Part shown: in pieces, positions 44,749-53,211 of the stretch
Layout: the number at the start of each line of letters is the position of its first letter
Position numbering within the stretch: the first letter of the stretch is position 1
Assembly: GCA_016709995.1 (NCBI GenBank)
Contig: JADJLQ010000001.1
Coordinates: forward strand, 2,390,001-2,454,000
Source: Saprospiraceae bacterium
GTDB lineage: Bacteria; Bacteroidota; Bacteroidia; Chitinophagales; Saprospiraceae
DNA length: 64,000 nucleotides
Direction of reading: 5' to 3'
The notes under the pieces: model-generated
Told to the model about the DNA's origin: nothing
The model's database searches: none
The model's input: the letters and a program-made list of their open reading frames with translations, nothing else
Position numbers and translations under genes: made by a program

Positions 44749-45352
44749 AATAAAGAATAATTAAATAAGTTTTGAGTGATTTGAAATAAATTAGGATCGT
44801 GTAAATAAATTCAGATTCTTTCACAAAGCATTTACACATAAGCATTCATTCTGTCATATTCTAAAACCCTCTAACCAGCATAAGGTGCGATAGGATTTCC
44901 ATGACTTATTAGGAATAGTTGTGTCTGAAAAATGAAAGTGTTGCAATGAAAACAGCGCCTACAAAGAATTGCCTTTGTCGTATAAGAATTTTTGCTTCAC
45001 CAAGCATAGAAGAATCATTGTTTTCATAGGGAAAAACACCTGCAGCAACCGATTTTAAGACAGAATTTAAGTCGCAGCGTCACCCGATACTGGTTGTAAT
45101 AACAAAATTAGATCAAGCAGTTTTTAATAATGCCAAGCGAGACCACTCAGAAGACTAGCCCAATATGGATCCAAAATGGGCAAACTTTGTCTTTTCTAAA
45201 TTTTAACAAGCCAAAAGACATGAATTTTTGGGTTTTGTAATTTTTAAAACAGCTTATTTTTATATTATCCTATAAGATTTCGGTGGAGAGCTCTGTAAAA
45301 AAAAATTAAAAAAATAGGACCTTCAAGCGTTGTAAGAAACCCTACCAAAACT
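44749..45352. other. Long intergenic region upstream of glnK
   Basis: These 604 bp contain no gene that I can support on either strand. The part next to glnK must hold its promoter but I could not find a clear TAnnTTTG element. Other stretches are A/T-rich without obvious repeats or strong hairpins. Confidence 0.5.
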
Positions 45353-45383
45353 AAAAAAGCCCAATCCAATCGGATCAGGCTTT
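45353..45383 (-). terminator. Terminator of rpmE2
   Basis: On the minus strand AAGCCTGATCC and GGATTGGGCTT form an 11-bp stem with a GATT loop, followed by a run of Ts. It lies 25 bp past the bL31 stop codon. Confidence 0.85.
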
Positions 45384-45407
45384 TGGTATAATTTAATAAA
45401 AAATATA

Positions 45408-45674
45408 TTATTCTTCGGTTTTGGCAGCTGGTCTGTTGAACCTCTTATTGAACTTATCAATACGACCGGCAGTATCCACAAACTTCATTTTACCGGTAAA
45501 AAACGGATGTGATTTATTGGAAATCTCCAGTTTGATTAGCGGATACTCCTTGCCGTCTTCCCAAACTATGGAATCCTTAGTAGGCGTACAGCTTCTGCTT
45601 AAAAAGCCTTCGTTGGCAGAAAAGTCTTTGAACACTACCATCCTGTAACTTCCTGGGTGAATATCTTTTTTCAT
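45408..45674 (-). CDS. rpmE2: Ribosomal protein bL31, type B
   Basis: This 88-residue ribosomal protein is the cysteine-free paralogue of bL31, used regardless of zinc supply. It starts MKKDIHPGSYRMVVFKD and has the family pieces FLSRSCTPTKDSIVWEDGKEYPL and ISNKSHPFFTGKMKFVDTAGRIDKF (split over positions 45449-45610). The zinc-binding CxxC motif of type A is missing, as expected. The single-gene unit has a clear promoter and terminator. Confidence 0.96.
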   Translation of the reverse strand: MKKDIHPGSYRMVVFKDFSANEGFLSRSCTPTKDSIVWEDGKEYPLIKLEISNKSHPFFTGKMKFVDTAGRIDKFNKRFNRPAAKTEE

Positions 45675-45696
45675 CGGTATTAAAAATTTTGGAGTG

Positions 45697-45727
45697 CAAA
45701 TGTACTTAGATTTTAGATTATTTCAAA
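45697..45727 (-). promoter_or_regulatory. Bacteroidota promoter of rpmE2
   Basis: On the minus strand TTTG (45724-45727) is followed after 19 bp by TACATTTG (45697-45704), a full match to TTTG-N19-TAnnTTTG. Confidence 0.75.
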
Positions 45728-45926
45728 AAAATAACTAGTTCCTGTTGTTTTATAAAATTAGACTCCAGGGAAGTATCATATTTAATTGTAATTCAGGCTA
45801 ATAAATATTAATTAATTAATATATTTAAAAACACCTGAATCCTATTTATCAAAACTACCGCTTCTGATTTAGCCCTTGAACGTTGATCACTACACGAATG
45901 GCATATTTTAAGATAAATAACTGCTT

Positions 45927-46292
45927 TTACCATCCTGGGAAGAATGCGTCTTCTATGTGCTCTACTTTGTGTAGGCCATTCTGACTCAAAACTACACTGA
46001 TGATATCGAACCTGAATTTCCATTCATATCCTGTCTCTGCCATATAAGCATTCGCCGCATCCATCATCATCTCTTCTTTTTTTGAGGATACAAATTCAGC
46101 CGGCTCACCATAATATGTATAACTGCGCGTCTTGACTTCGACAAATATCAGATGGTCATCCTTTTGACAAATAATATCAACTTCAGCTCTGCTAAAGCGC
46201 CAGTTTTGATGCAATACCGTATAGCCTTTGTTTTGGAGATGAGCCACGGCTATTTTCTCCCCCAGGATCCCGACAGCTTGATTCTTAGACAT
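45927..46292 (-). CDS. YraN/UPF0102 family endonuclease-like protein
   Basis: The protein has a restriction-endonuclease-like fold with the YraN pattern: a start LGEKIAVAHLQNKGY, then DIICQKDDHLIFVEVKTR with Asp, Glu and Lys of the PD-(D/E)xK site, and AMNAY-type helices. The start at 46292 gives the family N-terminus (MSKNQAVGILG); an ATG at 46331 would add an unrelated stretch. The role in the cell is unclear; the family is probably involved in DNA maintenance or uptake. It stands alone, 252 bp from the bL31 gene. Confidence 0.9.
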   Translation of the reverse strand: MSKNQAVGILGEKIAVAHLQNKGYTVLHQNWRFSRAEVDIICQKDDHLIFVEVKTRSYTYYGEPAEFVSSKKEEMMMDAANAYMAETGYEWKFRFDIISVVLSQNGLHKVEHIEDAFFPGW

Positions 46293-46529
46293 AAAGTTGA
46301 TTAAAAATACTACCTCCCGGCATTTATACAATCATATTGCTCCTTGAAGAATTGCATAATATAGTTGCTAGACCCTCAATCACCTTTAACTGCTTAAGTG
46401 GTCAGTAAAAGGAATTAGTCAGGTTTGTACTTGGTAAAAGATGCAAGGTTAATGATACTCTATTGAAAGGAATTTATAAAGGCTATCCAAATCGAACTTG
46501 TTATTTTTACGACAATTTTAAATCAAAGC

Positions 46530-48182
46530 ATGTTAGCAAGAATAAATCCTACGACTACCCAAGCCTGGAAAACACTAGAATCTCATTTTGAACAGATGCA
46601 GTCTATCAGGCTCAAAGATTTGTTTAATCAGGATCCCCATCGATTTCAAGCGTTTCATCTAGCCTGGAAAGAATTTTTGGTAGATTTTTCCAAAAACAAC
46701 ATCACCAAAGAAACCATTGAAAGTTTGATACAGCTTGCCATAGAGTGCAAACTAGAGGAGGCTATACCATCCATGTTCGATGGTGAAAAAATAAACGAAA
46801 CCGAAGGCAGATCTGTGCTTCATATCGCTCTGAGAAATCGAGGCAACAGACCTATCTACGTGGATGGGATCGATGTGATGCCGGAAGTGAATGAAGTCCT
46901 GCATCAAATGAAGGTATTTTGCCATAAGCTGCACCAGGGTGTGTGGCTGGGATATAAAGGGGATCCTATCACGGACATAGTCAATATCGGCATAGGTGGC
47001 TCTGATTTAGGCCCTGTCATGGTCACAGAAGCATTAAAACCCTACTGGGATAAGGGCATTACTCCCCATTTTGTATCCAATGTAGACAGTAGTCATATTT
47101 ACCAAGTGCTCAAAAAGGTAAAACCAGAGACTACCTTATTTATTATAGCTTCTAAAACATTTACTACTCAGGAGACCATGACCAATGCGCAGAGTGCCAG
47201 GTTGTGGTTTGTCAGCCATGCAGGCGAAGCTCATATCCCCAGTCATTTTGTAGCAGTCTCTACCAACGAAAAAGAAGTCTCCAAGTTTGGTATATCTACA
47301 CAAAATATGTTTCCGTTCTGGGATTGGGTCGGTGGCCGATATTCTCTAAGCTCCTCAATTGGTCTGTCGATAGCCTGTACCATAGGGTTTGAACAATTTG
47401 AAGCATTGTTGGATGGCCTTCATGCCATGGATGAACATTTCCGAGCTACTCCCTTAGAAAAAAACATTCCGGTGATCCTGGCACTGATCGGCATATGGTA
47501 TAATAATTTCTATGGGGCAGAGACTGAAGCCATATTGCCGTACGATCAATACCTTCATCGGTTTGCAGCCTATTTCCAACAAGCCAATATGGAGAGCAAC
47601 GGCAAACAAATAGACCGAAATGGCCATCCGATATCGTACCAGACTGGACCTATCCTTTGGGGAGAACCGGGCACCAATGGCCAACATGCCTTTTATCAAT
47701 TGATACACCAGGGTACCAAGCTCATACCTTGTGATTTTATAGGTATGGCTCAGTCGCACAATCCGCTGTCTGATCATCATGAAAAATTGATGGCTAATTT
47801 TTTTGCTCAACCGGAGGCTTTGCTCAATGGCAAATCACTTGAAGAAGTGCAAGCCGAGATGCAAAAAGCCGGCAATACGAAGGCTCAAACAGATCGTATA
47901 GCCCCTTTCAAAGTGTTCGAAGGCAACAGACCCTCCAATTCAATTTTGATTCAAAAAATGACTCCTTTCAATCTCGGTGCCTTAATCGCCCTGTATGAAC
48001 ACAAAATATTTACTCAGGGCGTGATCTGGAATGTATTTTCGTTTGATCAGTTTGGGGTAGAATTAGGAAAAGTATTGGCCACTTCGGTTTTAAGAGAATT
48101 ATCTTCTGATGATCAGGTGAGTTCACATGACAGTTCTACCAATGGGCTGATCAATGAATATAAGAAAATGCGTTCTAAATGA
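46530..48182 (+). CDS. pgi: Glucose-6-phosphate isomerase
   Basis: It interconverts glucose-6-phosphate and fructose-6-phosphate. The 550-residue length and motifs match the large PGI type: FWDWVGGRYSLSSSIGLSIA (PGI signature 1), NIGIGGSDLGPVM near residue 155, and GTNGQHAFYQLIHQGTKLIP in the second domain, plus the C-terminal VIWNVFSFDQFGVELGK signature. Catalytic Glu, His and Lys appear to be in place. The stop overlaps the next start by four bases (ATGA), so translational coupling to manA is likely. Confidence 0.97.
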   Translation: MLARINPTTTQAWKTLESHFEQMQSIRLKDLFNQDPHRFQAFHLAWKEFLVDFSKNNITKETIESLIQLAIECKLEEAIPSMFDGEKINETEGRSVLHIALRNRGNRPIYVDGIDVMPEVNEVLHQMKVFCHKLHQGVWLGYKGDPITDIVNIGIGGSDLGPVMVTEALKPYWDKGITPHFVSNVDSSHIYQVLKKVKPETTLFIIASKTFTTQETMTNAQSARLWFVSHAGEAHIPSHFVAVSTNEKEVSKFGISTQNMFPFWDWVGGRYSLSSSIGLSIACTIGFEQFEALLDGLHAMDEHFRATPLEKNIPVILALIGIWYNNFYGAETEAILPYDQYLHRFAAYFQQANMESNGKQIDRNGHPISYQTGPILWGEPGTNGQHAFYQLIHQGTKLIPCDFIGMAQSHNPLSDHHEKLMANFFAQPEALLNGKSLEEVQAEMQKAGNTKAQTDRIAPFKVFEGNRPSNSILIQKMTPFNLGALIALYEHKIFTQGVIWNVFSFDQFGVELGKVLATSVLRELSSDDQVSSHDSSTNGLINEYKKMRSK

Positions 48183-49366
48183 TTGAACCTGTAATAAGTA
48201 AAATAAGTCCTGGCATTCAACATTATGCATGGGGTGGCACAAAGTTTATCCCTGATTGGTTAGGAATAGAAAACAAGGCTGACAAACCCTATGCCGAAGC
48301 CTGGTATGGTGACCATCCTTTGGCTCCTGCTCAACTGGAAGATAATCAACACACCCATTTGGATCAATGGATCGCCTCTAACCCGGTAGCAATATTAGGA
48401 GCAGAATCAGTGGATGTATACGGCCCAAGAATGCCTTTTTTGCTTAAAATCCTCGATGTCAGGAATATGTTGTCCTTACAGCTCCATCCTTCCAAAAATG
48501 GAGCTATCAAAGGATTTGCATTGGAAAATGAAATGCATATACCACTTCTCTCTCCAAATCGAAATTATAAAGATTCAAATCATAAGCCTGAGCTTCTATT
48601 TGCCTTATCCGATTTCTGGATGCTCCAGGGCTTTGCGACGATGGAAGTGATTAAGACTCGTTTTGAAGCATTGTTGCCCCAATTCGAATGGTCTTCTAAT
48701 TATTCATGGAGAACCCTTATGGCTCGTATTTGGGCTCTGGATAGTGAACTATACCTAGGATATTTAGATACCATAACGCATCAAATACAAAGTCAAAATT
48801 GTGCGGACAAAGACGATATATATCATTGGATAGAAAAGGCGCTGCAATCCTATCCATATGCATCGGGTAGCCCTGACAGAGGTGTCCTGGTCATGATGTT
48901 GATGCATGTCCAATATCTTAAACCAGGGCAGTTAGGATACCAGGCTCCTGGTGTATTACATGCCTATCTTGAAGGACAAAATATAGAGTTGATGGCCAAT
49001 TCGGATAATGTCTTGAGAGGAGGACTGACTCCGAAGCATATCGATCCGGCAGAGTTAATGCTGCACCTGGATACGACCTCGCCCGGACAATGCTTACTGT
49101 CGCCTATCTATCTTATGGATGATGAGTTGGCATTCAGCCCACCGGTGCATGATTTTTTATTAAAGTATTATCCTCTCAAACATGGCAGTACAAAAACTAT
49201 ACAGTCCAATACAGTTTCGGTTATGCTGGTTCAGAAGGGTAAGTTGGTGTATAATGGAGCAGTTTTGTCGGATGGTGAAAGCCTGATCATACCAGCATTT
49301 TCAATTTTAAACATTGAATGTATTTCAACCCATGCAGCTTTTTTTTGGGCGACTGGAAGTCTATAA
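48179..49366 (+). CDS. manA: Mannose-6-phosphate isomerase, type I
   Basis: It converts mannose-6-phosphate to fructose-6-phosphate with zinc. The 395-residue protein has the zinc-ligand motif LSLQLHPSKNG near residue 98, NHKPELLFAL, and the second cupin block APGVLHAYLEGQNIELMANS followed by NVLRGGLTPKHID. All are typical of type I enzymes. Coupled to pgi by a four-base overlap, it links mannose with central glycolysis and with GDP-mannose synthesis. Confidence 0.96.
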   Translation: MIEPVISKISPGIQHYAWGGTKFIPDWLGIENKADKPYAEAWYGDHPLAPAQLEDNQHTHLDQWIASNPVAILGAESVDVYGPRMPFLLKILDVRNMLSLQLHPSKNGAIKGFALENEMHIPLLSPNRNYKDSNHKPELLFALSDFWMLQGFATMEVIKTRFEALLPQFEWSSNYSWRTLMARIWALDSELYLGYLDTITHQIQSQNCADKDDIYHWIEKALQSYPYASGSPDRGVLVMMLMHVQYLKPGQLGYQAPGVLHAYLEGQNIELMANSDNVLRGGLTPKHIDPAELMLHLDTTSPGQCLLSPIYLMDDELAFSPPVHDFLLKYYPLKHGSTKTIQSNTVSVMLVQKGKLVYNGAVLSDGESLIIPAFSILNIECISTHAAFFWATGSL

Positions 49367-49513
49367 GTACCGAAGGTAGCTTGCCTATAGAAAGTAACTT
49401 CCCCCTGCATAGACTTTATCATAATTTCATTAATGCATTAAGTTCTGATTAACAGCAGTATGCAATTATTTTATCTTAAGTATTTCGAAATCCTACCAAT
49501 TAAAAAGTTTCCC

Positions 49514-49544
49514 TTTGCCAGCTGACATAATTGTAGTACATTTG
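49514..49544 (+). promoter_or_regulatory. Bacteroidota promoter of rpsF-rpsR-rplI
   Basis: TTTG (49514-49517) is followed after 19 bp by TACATTTG (49537-49544), a full match to the Bacteroidota consensus. The start codon of rpsF lies 29 bp further. Confidence 0.8.
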
Positions 49545-49573
49545 CAGCCCAAATAAATAATAAACATTTCGTA

Positions 49574-49951
49574 ATGAGACAATTCGAAGTGACTTTCATC
49601 GTAGATCCAGTGCTGTCGGACGATGAAATAAAGTCGACAGCAAAGAACTATACCGACCTGATCACCAATGAAGGTGGAGTGGTTGTACAACTTGATGAGA
49701 TGGGCCTGAGACAACTGGCTTACCCTGTCAATAAGCGTAATACTGGAGTGTACTTTGGTCTGGAATTTCAATCTGAGGCAGGTGCCCTGATTCCAAAACT
49801 AGAGCTTTCAATGAAGAGAGATGAACGTATCCTGATCTACCTTACTGTCCGATTGGACAAATATGGTGTCAAGTACAATGATGACAAACGTAACGGAAAA
49901 ATTGGTAAGCATAAGGCCAAGAAAGAAAAATCAACTTCCGCCGAAAATTAA
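49574..49951 (+). CDS. rpsF: Ribosomal protein bS6
   Basis: This small-subunit protein (125 residues) begins MRQFEVTFIVDPVLSDDEI and shows QLAYPVNKRNTGVYFGLEF and DERILIYLTVRLDKYG, diagnostic of bS6. A short lysine-rich tail ends it. It is the first of the S6-S18-L9 operon. Confidence 0.97.
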   Translation: MRQFEVTFIVDPVLSDDEIKSTAKNYTDLITNEGGVVVQLDEMGLRQLAYPVNKRNTGVYFGLEFQSEAGALIPKLELSMKRDERILIYLTVRLDKYGVKYNDDKRNGKIGKHKAKKEKSTSAEN

Positions 49952-49979
49952 TCATCTCATTTAAATTCAGAAAATTATC

Positions 49980-50246
49980 ATGGCATCACAAGAAGAAATC
50001 AAATTTCTCTCCAATCCAAGCATTGGACATCTGAGAAAAAAATACTGTAGATTTCGAAAGTTTGGTATCAAACATATCGACTACAGAGATCCTGAATTCC
50101 TGCTACAATTTGTTAATGATCAAGGCAAACTTCTTCCAAGAAGGATCACTGGCAACTCACTCAAATATCAGCGCAGGGTAGCTACTGCTGTCAAGAGAGC
50201 GAGACACCTGGCGATTTTGCCTTATTCTACCGACTTATTAAAATAA
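49980..50246 (+). CDS. rpsR: Ribosomal protein bS18
   Basis: The 88-residue protein has the S18 hallmark KKYCRFRKFGIKHIDYRD, then GKLLPRRITGNSLKYQRRV and the C-terminal KRARHLAILPY. It binds next to bS6 in the 30S platform. It lies 28 bp after rpsF. Confidence 0.97.
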   Translation: MASQEEIKFLSNPSIGHLRKKYCRFRKFGIKHIDYRDPEFLLQFVNDQGKLLPRRITGNSLKYQRRVATAVKRARHLAILPYSTDLLK

Positions 50247-50276
50247 TTTAATTAACCGTCAAATCAGTATTGAATC

Positions 50277-50723
50277 ATGGAAATCATCATGTTACAAGAT
50301 ATAGACAAGGTAGGCGATAAGCATACTTTGGTCAAAGTAAAAGACGGATATGGCCGTAATTTCCTCATACCAAAAGGATACGCCATCATCGCCAATAAAA
50401 CTAATCGTGCCCGCCTGGATGAAATGCTCAGACACGAAGCTGCCAAAGAATCCAAGCTACTCGATACCTATAAAGAACTTGCTAAAAAACTGGAAGGCAA
50501 AACACTCAAAATTGTAGTGAAAGCTGCCTCAACCGGCAAAATCTTTGGAAGTGTCAGCAATCTTCAAATAGCTCAGGCTTTAAAAGAGGAATTGGGTGTA
50601 GAAGTTGAAAGAAAAAAAATCATACTGCCGGAAGAAGTCAAAAATCTCGGTACCTACAGTGCTAATGTGCTTTTCCACAAGGAAGTACCTGCCACCATTG
50701 CATTTGATGTAGTCGAAGGTTAA
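50277..50723 (+). CDS. rplI: Ribosomal protein bL9
   Basis: This 148-residue large-subunit protein shows MLQDIDKVGDKHTLVKVKDGYGRNFL at the N-terminal domain (positions 50289-50366), a connecting helix, and the C-terminal IFGSVSNLQIAQALKEELG. A second ATG 12 bases downstream fits the usual N-terminus less well than this one. It ends the S6-S18-L9 operon. Confidence 0.97.
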   Translation: MEIIMLQDIDKVGDKHTLVKVKDGYGRNFLIPKGYAIIANKTNRARLDEMLRHEAAKESKLLDTYKELAKKLEGKTLKIVVKAASTGKIFGSVSNLQIAQALKEELGVEVERKKIILPEEVKNLGTYSANVLFHKEVPATIAFDVVEG

Positions 50724-50748
50724 TTTGACATTCCGTTTAAAATTATTC

Positions 50749-50778
50749 AAGGCCATGCGTATCAGCATGGCCTTTTTT
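50749..50778 (+). terminator. Terminator of the rpsF operon
   Basis: GGCCATGC (50751-50758) pairs with GCATGGCC (50765-50772), followed by six Ts. Flanking AA/TT extend the stem. Confidence 0.92.
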
Positions 50779-50859
50779 ATTCATAAAATATTCAAAATAG
50801 TTTTAGTTTGGTGATAGACCGTATACCCATTTTTTACGTTACTATAAAAAAATAGTTTG

Positions 50860-51216
50860 ATGAAGAGAACAATCATTTATACCGCAATTCTTATACTATT
50901 GATCGCCATCTCCTGCAAGTCAGATACCTTGGCTTTGGACTGTTCGACCTTGACTGGTGCTACTTTCAATAGCAATAGCGGCCAACTAGAGTCCATCATT
51001 AATTCGAAATGTGCCGGTTCAGCTTGCCATTCACCAGGTGGAACAGGTGCAAACCATTGGTTTATAACCGGTAGCGGTTCATTAGGTGACCATTTTTTTG
51101 ATGAAGCTATCGGTACAGTGACCAGTGGATCTATGCCTCCATCCGGATCACCAAAACTGACCAGCAATGAACTCAATCTATTTGAATGTTGGAGCAAAGC
51201 AGGATATCCAGAATAA
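50860..51216 (+). CDS. Small lipoprotein with a CX4CH heme-like motif
   Basis: The start at 50860 (a TTG three bases earlier is less likely) gives a lipobox (IAISC, Cys19). The 118-residue protein contains SIINSKCAGSACHSPGG, a Cys-x4-Cys-His instead of the standard CxxCH, then SGSMPPSGSPKLTSNELNLFECWSKAGYPE. That context (MPP, then ExxLFxxWxxxG) is just like cytochrome c domains of Bacteroidota in which a small 'CAxxGCHxxG' variant occurs. Whether heme is bound is uncertain. It may be an electron-transfer or a heme-less relative. Confidence 0.75.
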   Translation: MKRTIIYTAILILLIAISCKSDTLALDCSTLTGATFNSNSGQLESIINSKCAGSACHSPGGTGANHWFITGSGSLGDHFFDEAIGTVTSGSMPPSGSPKLTSNELNLFECWSKAGYPE

Positions 51217-51297
51217 ATATCATTTGATGAAGAATTTTTCCGTGCTCCTCCGCAACTTCTGTGGCAATTAACTTGCGAAGCGACTACCATCTCCCTC

Positions 51298-51960
51298 CTA
51301 ATTAATCTTCTTCACATACAGGTTTTGAGAAGCTTTGGCACTCAAAAGAGTATCCAGACCATCATGAGTTCTCACCTTTATCGTCTCATCGTAAGCCAGC
51401 TTGTCTACGACTTTTATTTTTGAGTGGATATTGAGCTGCCTCGAATGCAAATATTGTAAAAAATCAGCATCGTGTTCTCTGACAGCCACTACTTGAGCAT
51501 CATCCCCTACCTCAAGGCTCGAGAGCAAGACTTGATTTCGTAGGGTAAACTTGCCGCTGGCATCCGGTATAGGATCACCATGAGGGTCAAATTTTGGGAA
51601 CCCCAAAAACTCATCCAGCTGTTCAATCAGGCGATCACTGTGTACATGCTCCAATTGCTCCGCTATATCGTGCACCCCATCCCACGATATGGTCAGTTTT
51701 TCAAATAAAAAAGTCTCCCAGAGCCTGTGCTTCCTGATTAATTGAACAGCCATTGATTTGCCTGAAGTTGAGAGTCTGACACCTTTGTATTTGATATATT
51801 CAATTAATTTTTGATCTGCTAACTTTTTGAGCATATCGGTGACGGAAGCTGCACTGGTAGTCAAATGGTCAGCCAGGGCAGAAGTAGTCACCGAATTACC
51901 CTCTTTCTCCGTAAGCTGAAATATTGCTTTGATATAATTTTCTACAGTTTGGCTAGCCAT
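51298..51960 (-). CDS. Metal-dependent transcriptional regulator, DtxR/MntR family
   Basis: This 220-residue regulator controls iron or manganese genes by binding DNA in the metal-bound state. It contains the winged helix (VTTSALADHLTTSAASVTDMLKKL, about residues 23-46) and dimerisation helices with RKHRLWETFLFEKLTISWDGVHDIAEQLEHVHSD (positions 51650-51751), where His and Glu residues bind metal. The C-terminal SH3-like FeoA domain follows (SLEVGDDAQVVAV). The sequence does not separate iron from manganese use. It lies downstream of prfA, same strand, with 59 bp between. Confidence 0.93.
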   Translation of the reverse strand: MASQTVENYIKAIFQLTEKEGNSVTTSALADHLTTSAASVTDMLKKLADQKLIEYIKYKGVRLSTSGKSMAVQLIRKHRLWETFLFEKLTISWDGVHDIAEQLEHVHSDRLIEQLDEFLGFPKFDPHGDPIPDASGKFTLRNQVLLSSLEVGDDAQVVAVREHDADFLQYLHSRQLNIHSKIKVVDKLAYDETIKVRTHDGLDTLLSAKASQNLYVKKIN

Positions 51961-52019
51961 TATAATTAATTAGGCAAATCTAAATATATTTTTTGAGTCT
52001 TTTAAATATTATAATTGCC

Positions 52020-53090
52020 TTAGGATTCAGTGGCACCTTTCATTTTTTCTGCATTGTCCGCCACTCTCAATTTTTCAATAATATCATCAAGATCTCCATG
52101 CATGATGGCCTCCAGATTATACAGCGTAAGGTTGATCCGATGGTCTGTAAGTCTATTTTGAGGGAAATTATAGGTTCTGATTTTTTCTGAACGGTCTCCA
52201 CTACCGACGATGGATTTCCTTTGAGCTGATATGCCTTCGTTATGAGATTGTATGCTAGCTTCTTCTATTTTAGCGATCAGACGGCCCATCGCGATCTCCC
52301 GGTTTTTATGCTGTGATCTGCTATCAGTGCTTTCAGCCACCACTCCGGTTGGAATATGTGTGAACCTAACACCACTTTCTGTCTTGTTTACATGCTGTCC
52401 TCCAGCACCACTCGCTCTGAAAGTATCTGTACGAAGATCTGCTTTATTGATATTGACATCTTCCAGCTCAAGTTTTGGTACAGCAACTACCGTCGCAGCA
52501 GAAGTATGAACCCTACCCTGGGCTTCCGTTTTGGGCACTCGCTGTACCCGGTGTGTGCCCGACTCAAATTTCATTTTACCATAGACATCCTCACCAGTGA
52601 CCTCAAGGACTATTTTATTATAACCTCCTGCTGCCCCCTCATTGACATAAATGGTCTCCATTTTCCATCCTTGTTTCTCAAAATACCTCGTATACATTCT
52701 CATCAGGTCCCCTGCAAATATGCTGGCTTCATCACCGCCGGTACCAGAGCGGATCTCCAGGATGATATCCTTTGAATCTTCAGGATCCTTCGGTATGAGC
52801 AATTGGTTTAGCCGTTCTTCAAGCTCAGTTAACTCCTCATCGAGCAGGGCTATTTCGGCCTTGGCCATTTGTCTTAGCTCCTCATCGCCCTCTTTAAGCA
52901 TGTCTTTAGCTCCCTTTAATTCCGAATTAAGTTGATTTTGTCTTTTGTAGGCTTTGACTATCGGATCAAGATCTTTGTATTCTTTATGAATTTTTGAAAA
53001 ACGGGCTGTATCACTAATCACTGATGGATCAGACATTTGTTCTTCCAGATCGTAATATCTGTGCGCGATGGCTTCTAACTTATTCTGCAT
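52020..53090 (-). CDS. prfA: Peptide chain release factor 1
   Basis: This class I release factor reads UAA and UAG. The 356-residue protein holds the peptidyl-hydrolysis loop SGAGGQHVNKTESGVRFTH with the GGQ near residue 230. The upstream domain has VERRLNQ-type coiled-coil parts (EELTELEERLNQLL), and the C-terminal domain SEKIRTYNFPQNRLTDHRI is shared by RF1 and RF2. N-terminal MQNKLEAIAHRYYDLEEQMSDP and the overall length favour RF1; the codon-reading tripeptide PxT was not located with certainty. Confidence 0.93.
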   Translation of the reverse strand: MQNKLEAIAHRYYDLEEQMSDPSVISDTARFSKIHKEYKDLDPIVKAYKRQNQLNSELKGAKDMLKEGDEELRQMAKAEIALLDEELTELEERLNQLLIPKDPEDSKDIILEIRSGTGGDEASIFAGDLMRMYTRYFEKQGWKMETIYVNEGAAGGYNKIVLEVTGEDVYGKMKFESGTHRVQRVPKTEAQGRVHTSAATVVAVPKLELEDVNINKADLRTDTFRASGAGGQHVNKTESGVRFTHIPTGVVAESTDSRSQHKNREIAMGRLIAKIEEASIQSHNEGISAQRKSIVGSGDRSEKIRTYNFPQNRLTDHRINLTLYNLEAIMHGDLDDIIEKLRVADNAEKMKGATES

Positions 53091-53211
53091 GAAGGCTGCA
53101 AAATTACATAATCCCCACTGCTATTAGGAAGTTTGATGCCATACTATTTAGTTAGAGCCGGAAACCAGCTGTTATTGGCTCAAAGAAGACTTTGAAAATA
53201 ATTTGCCAATG

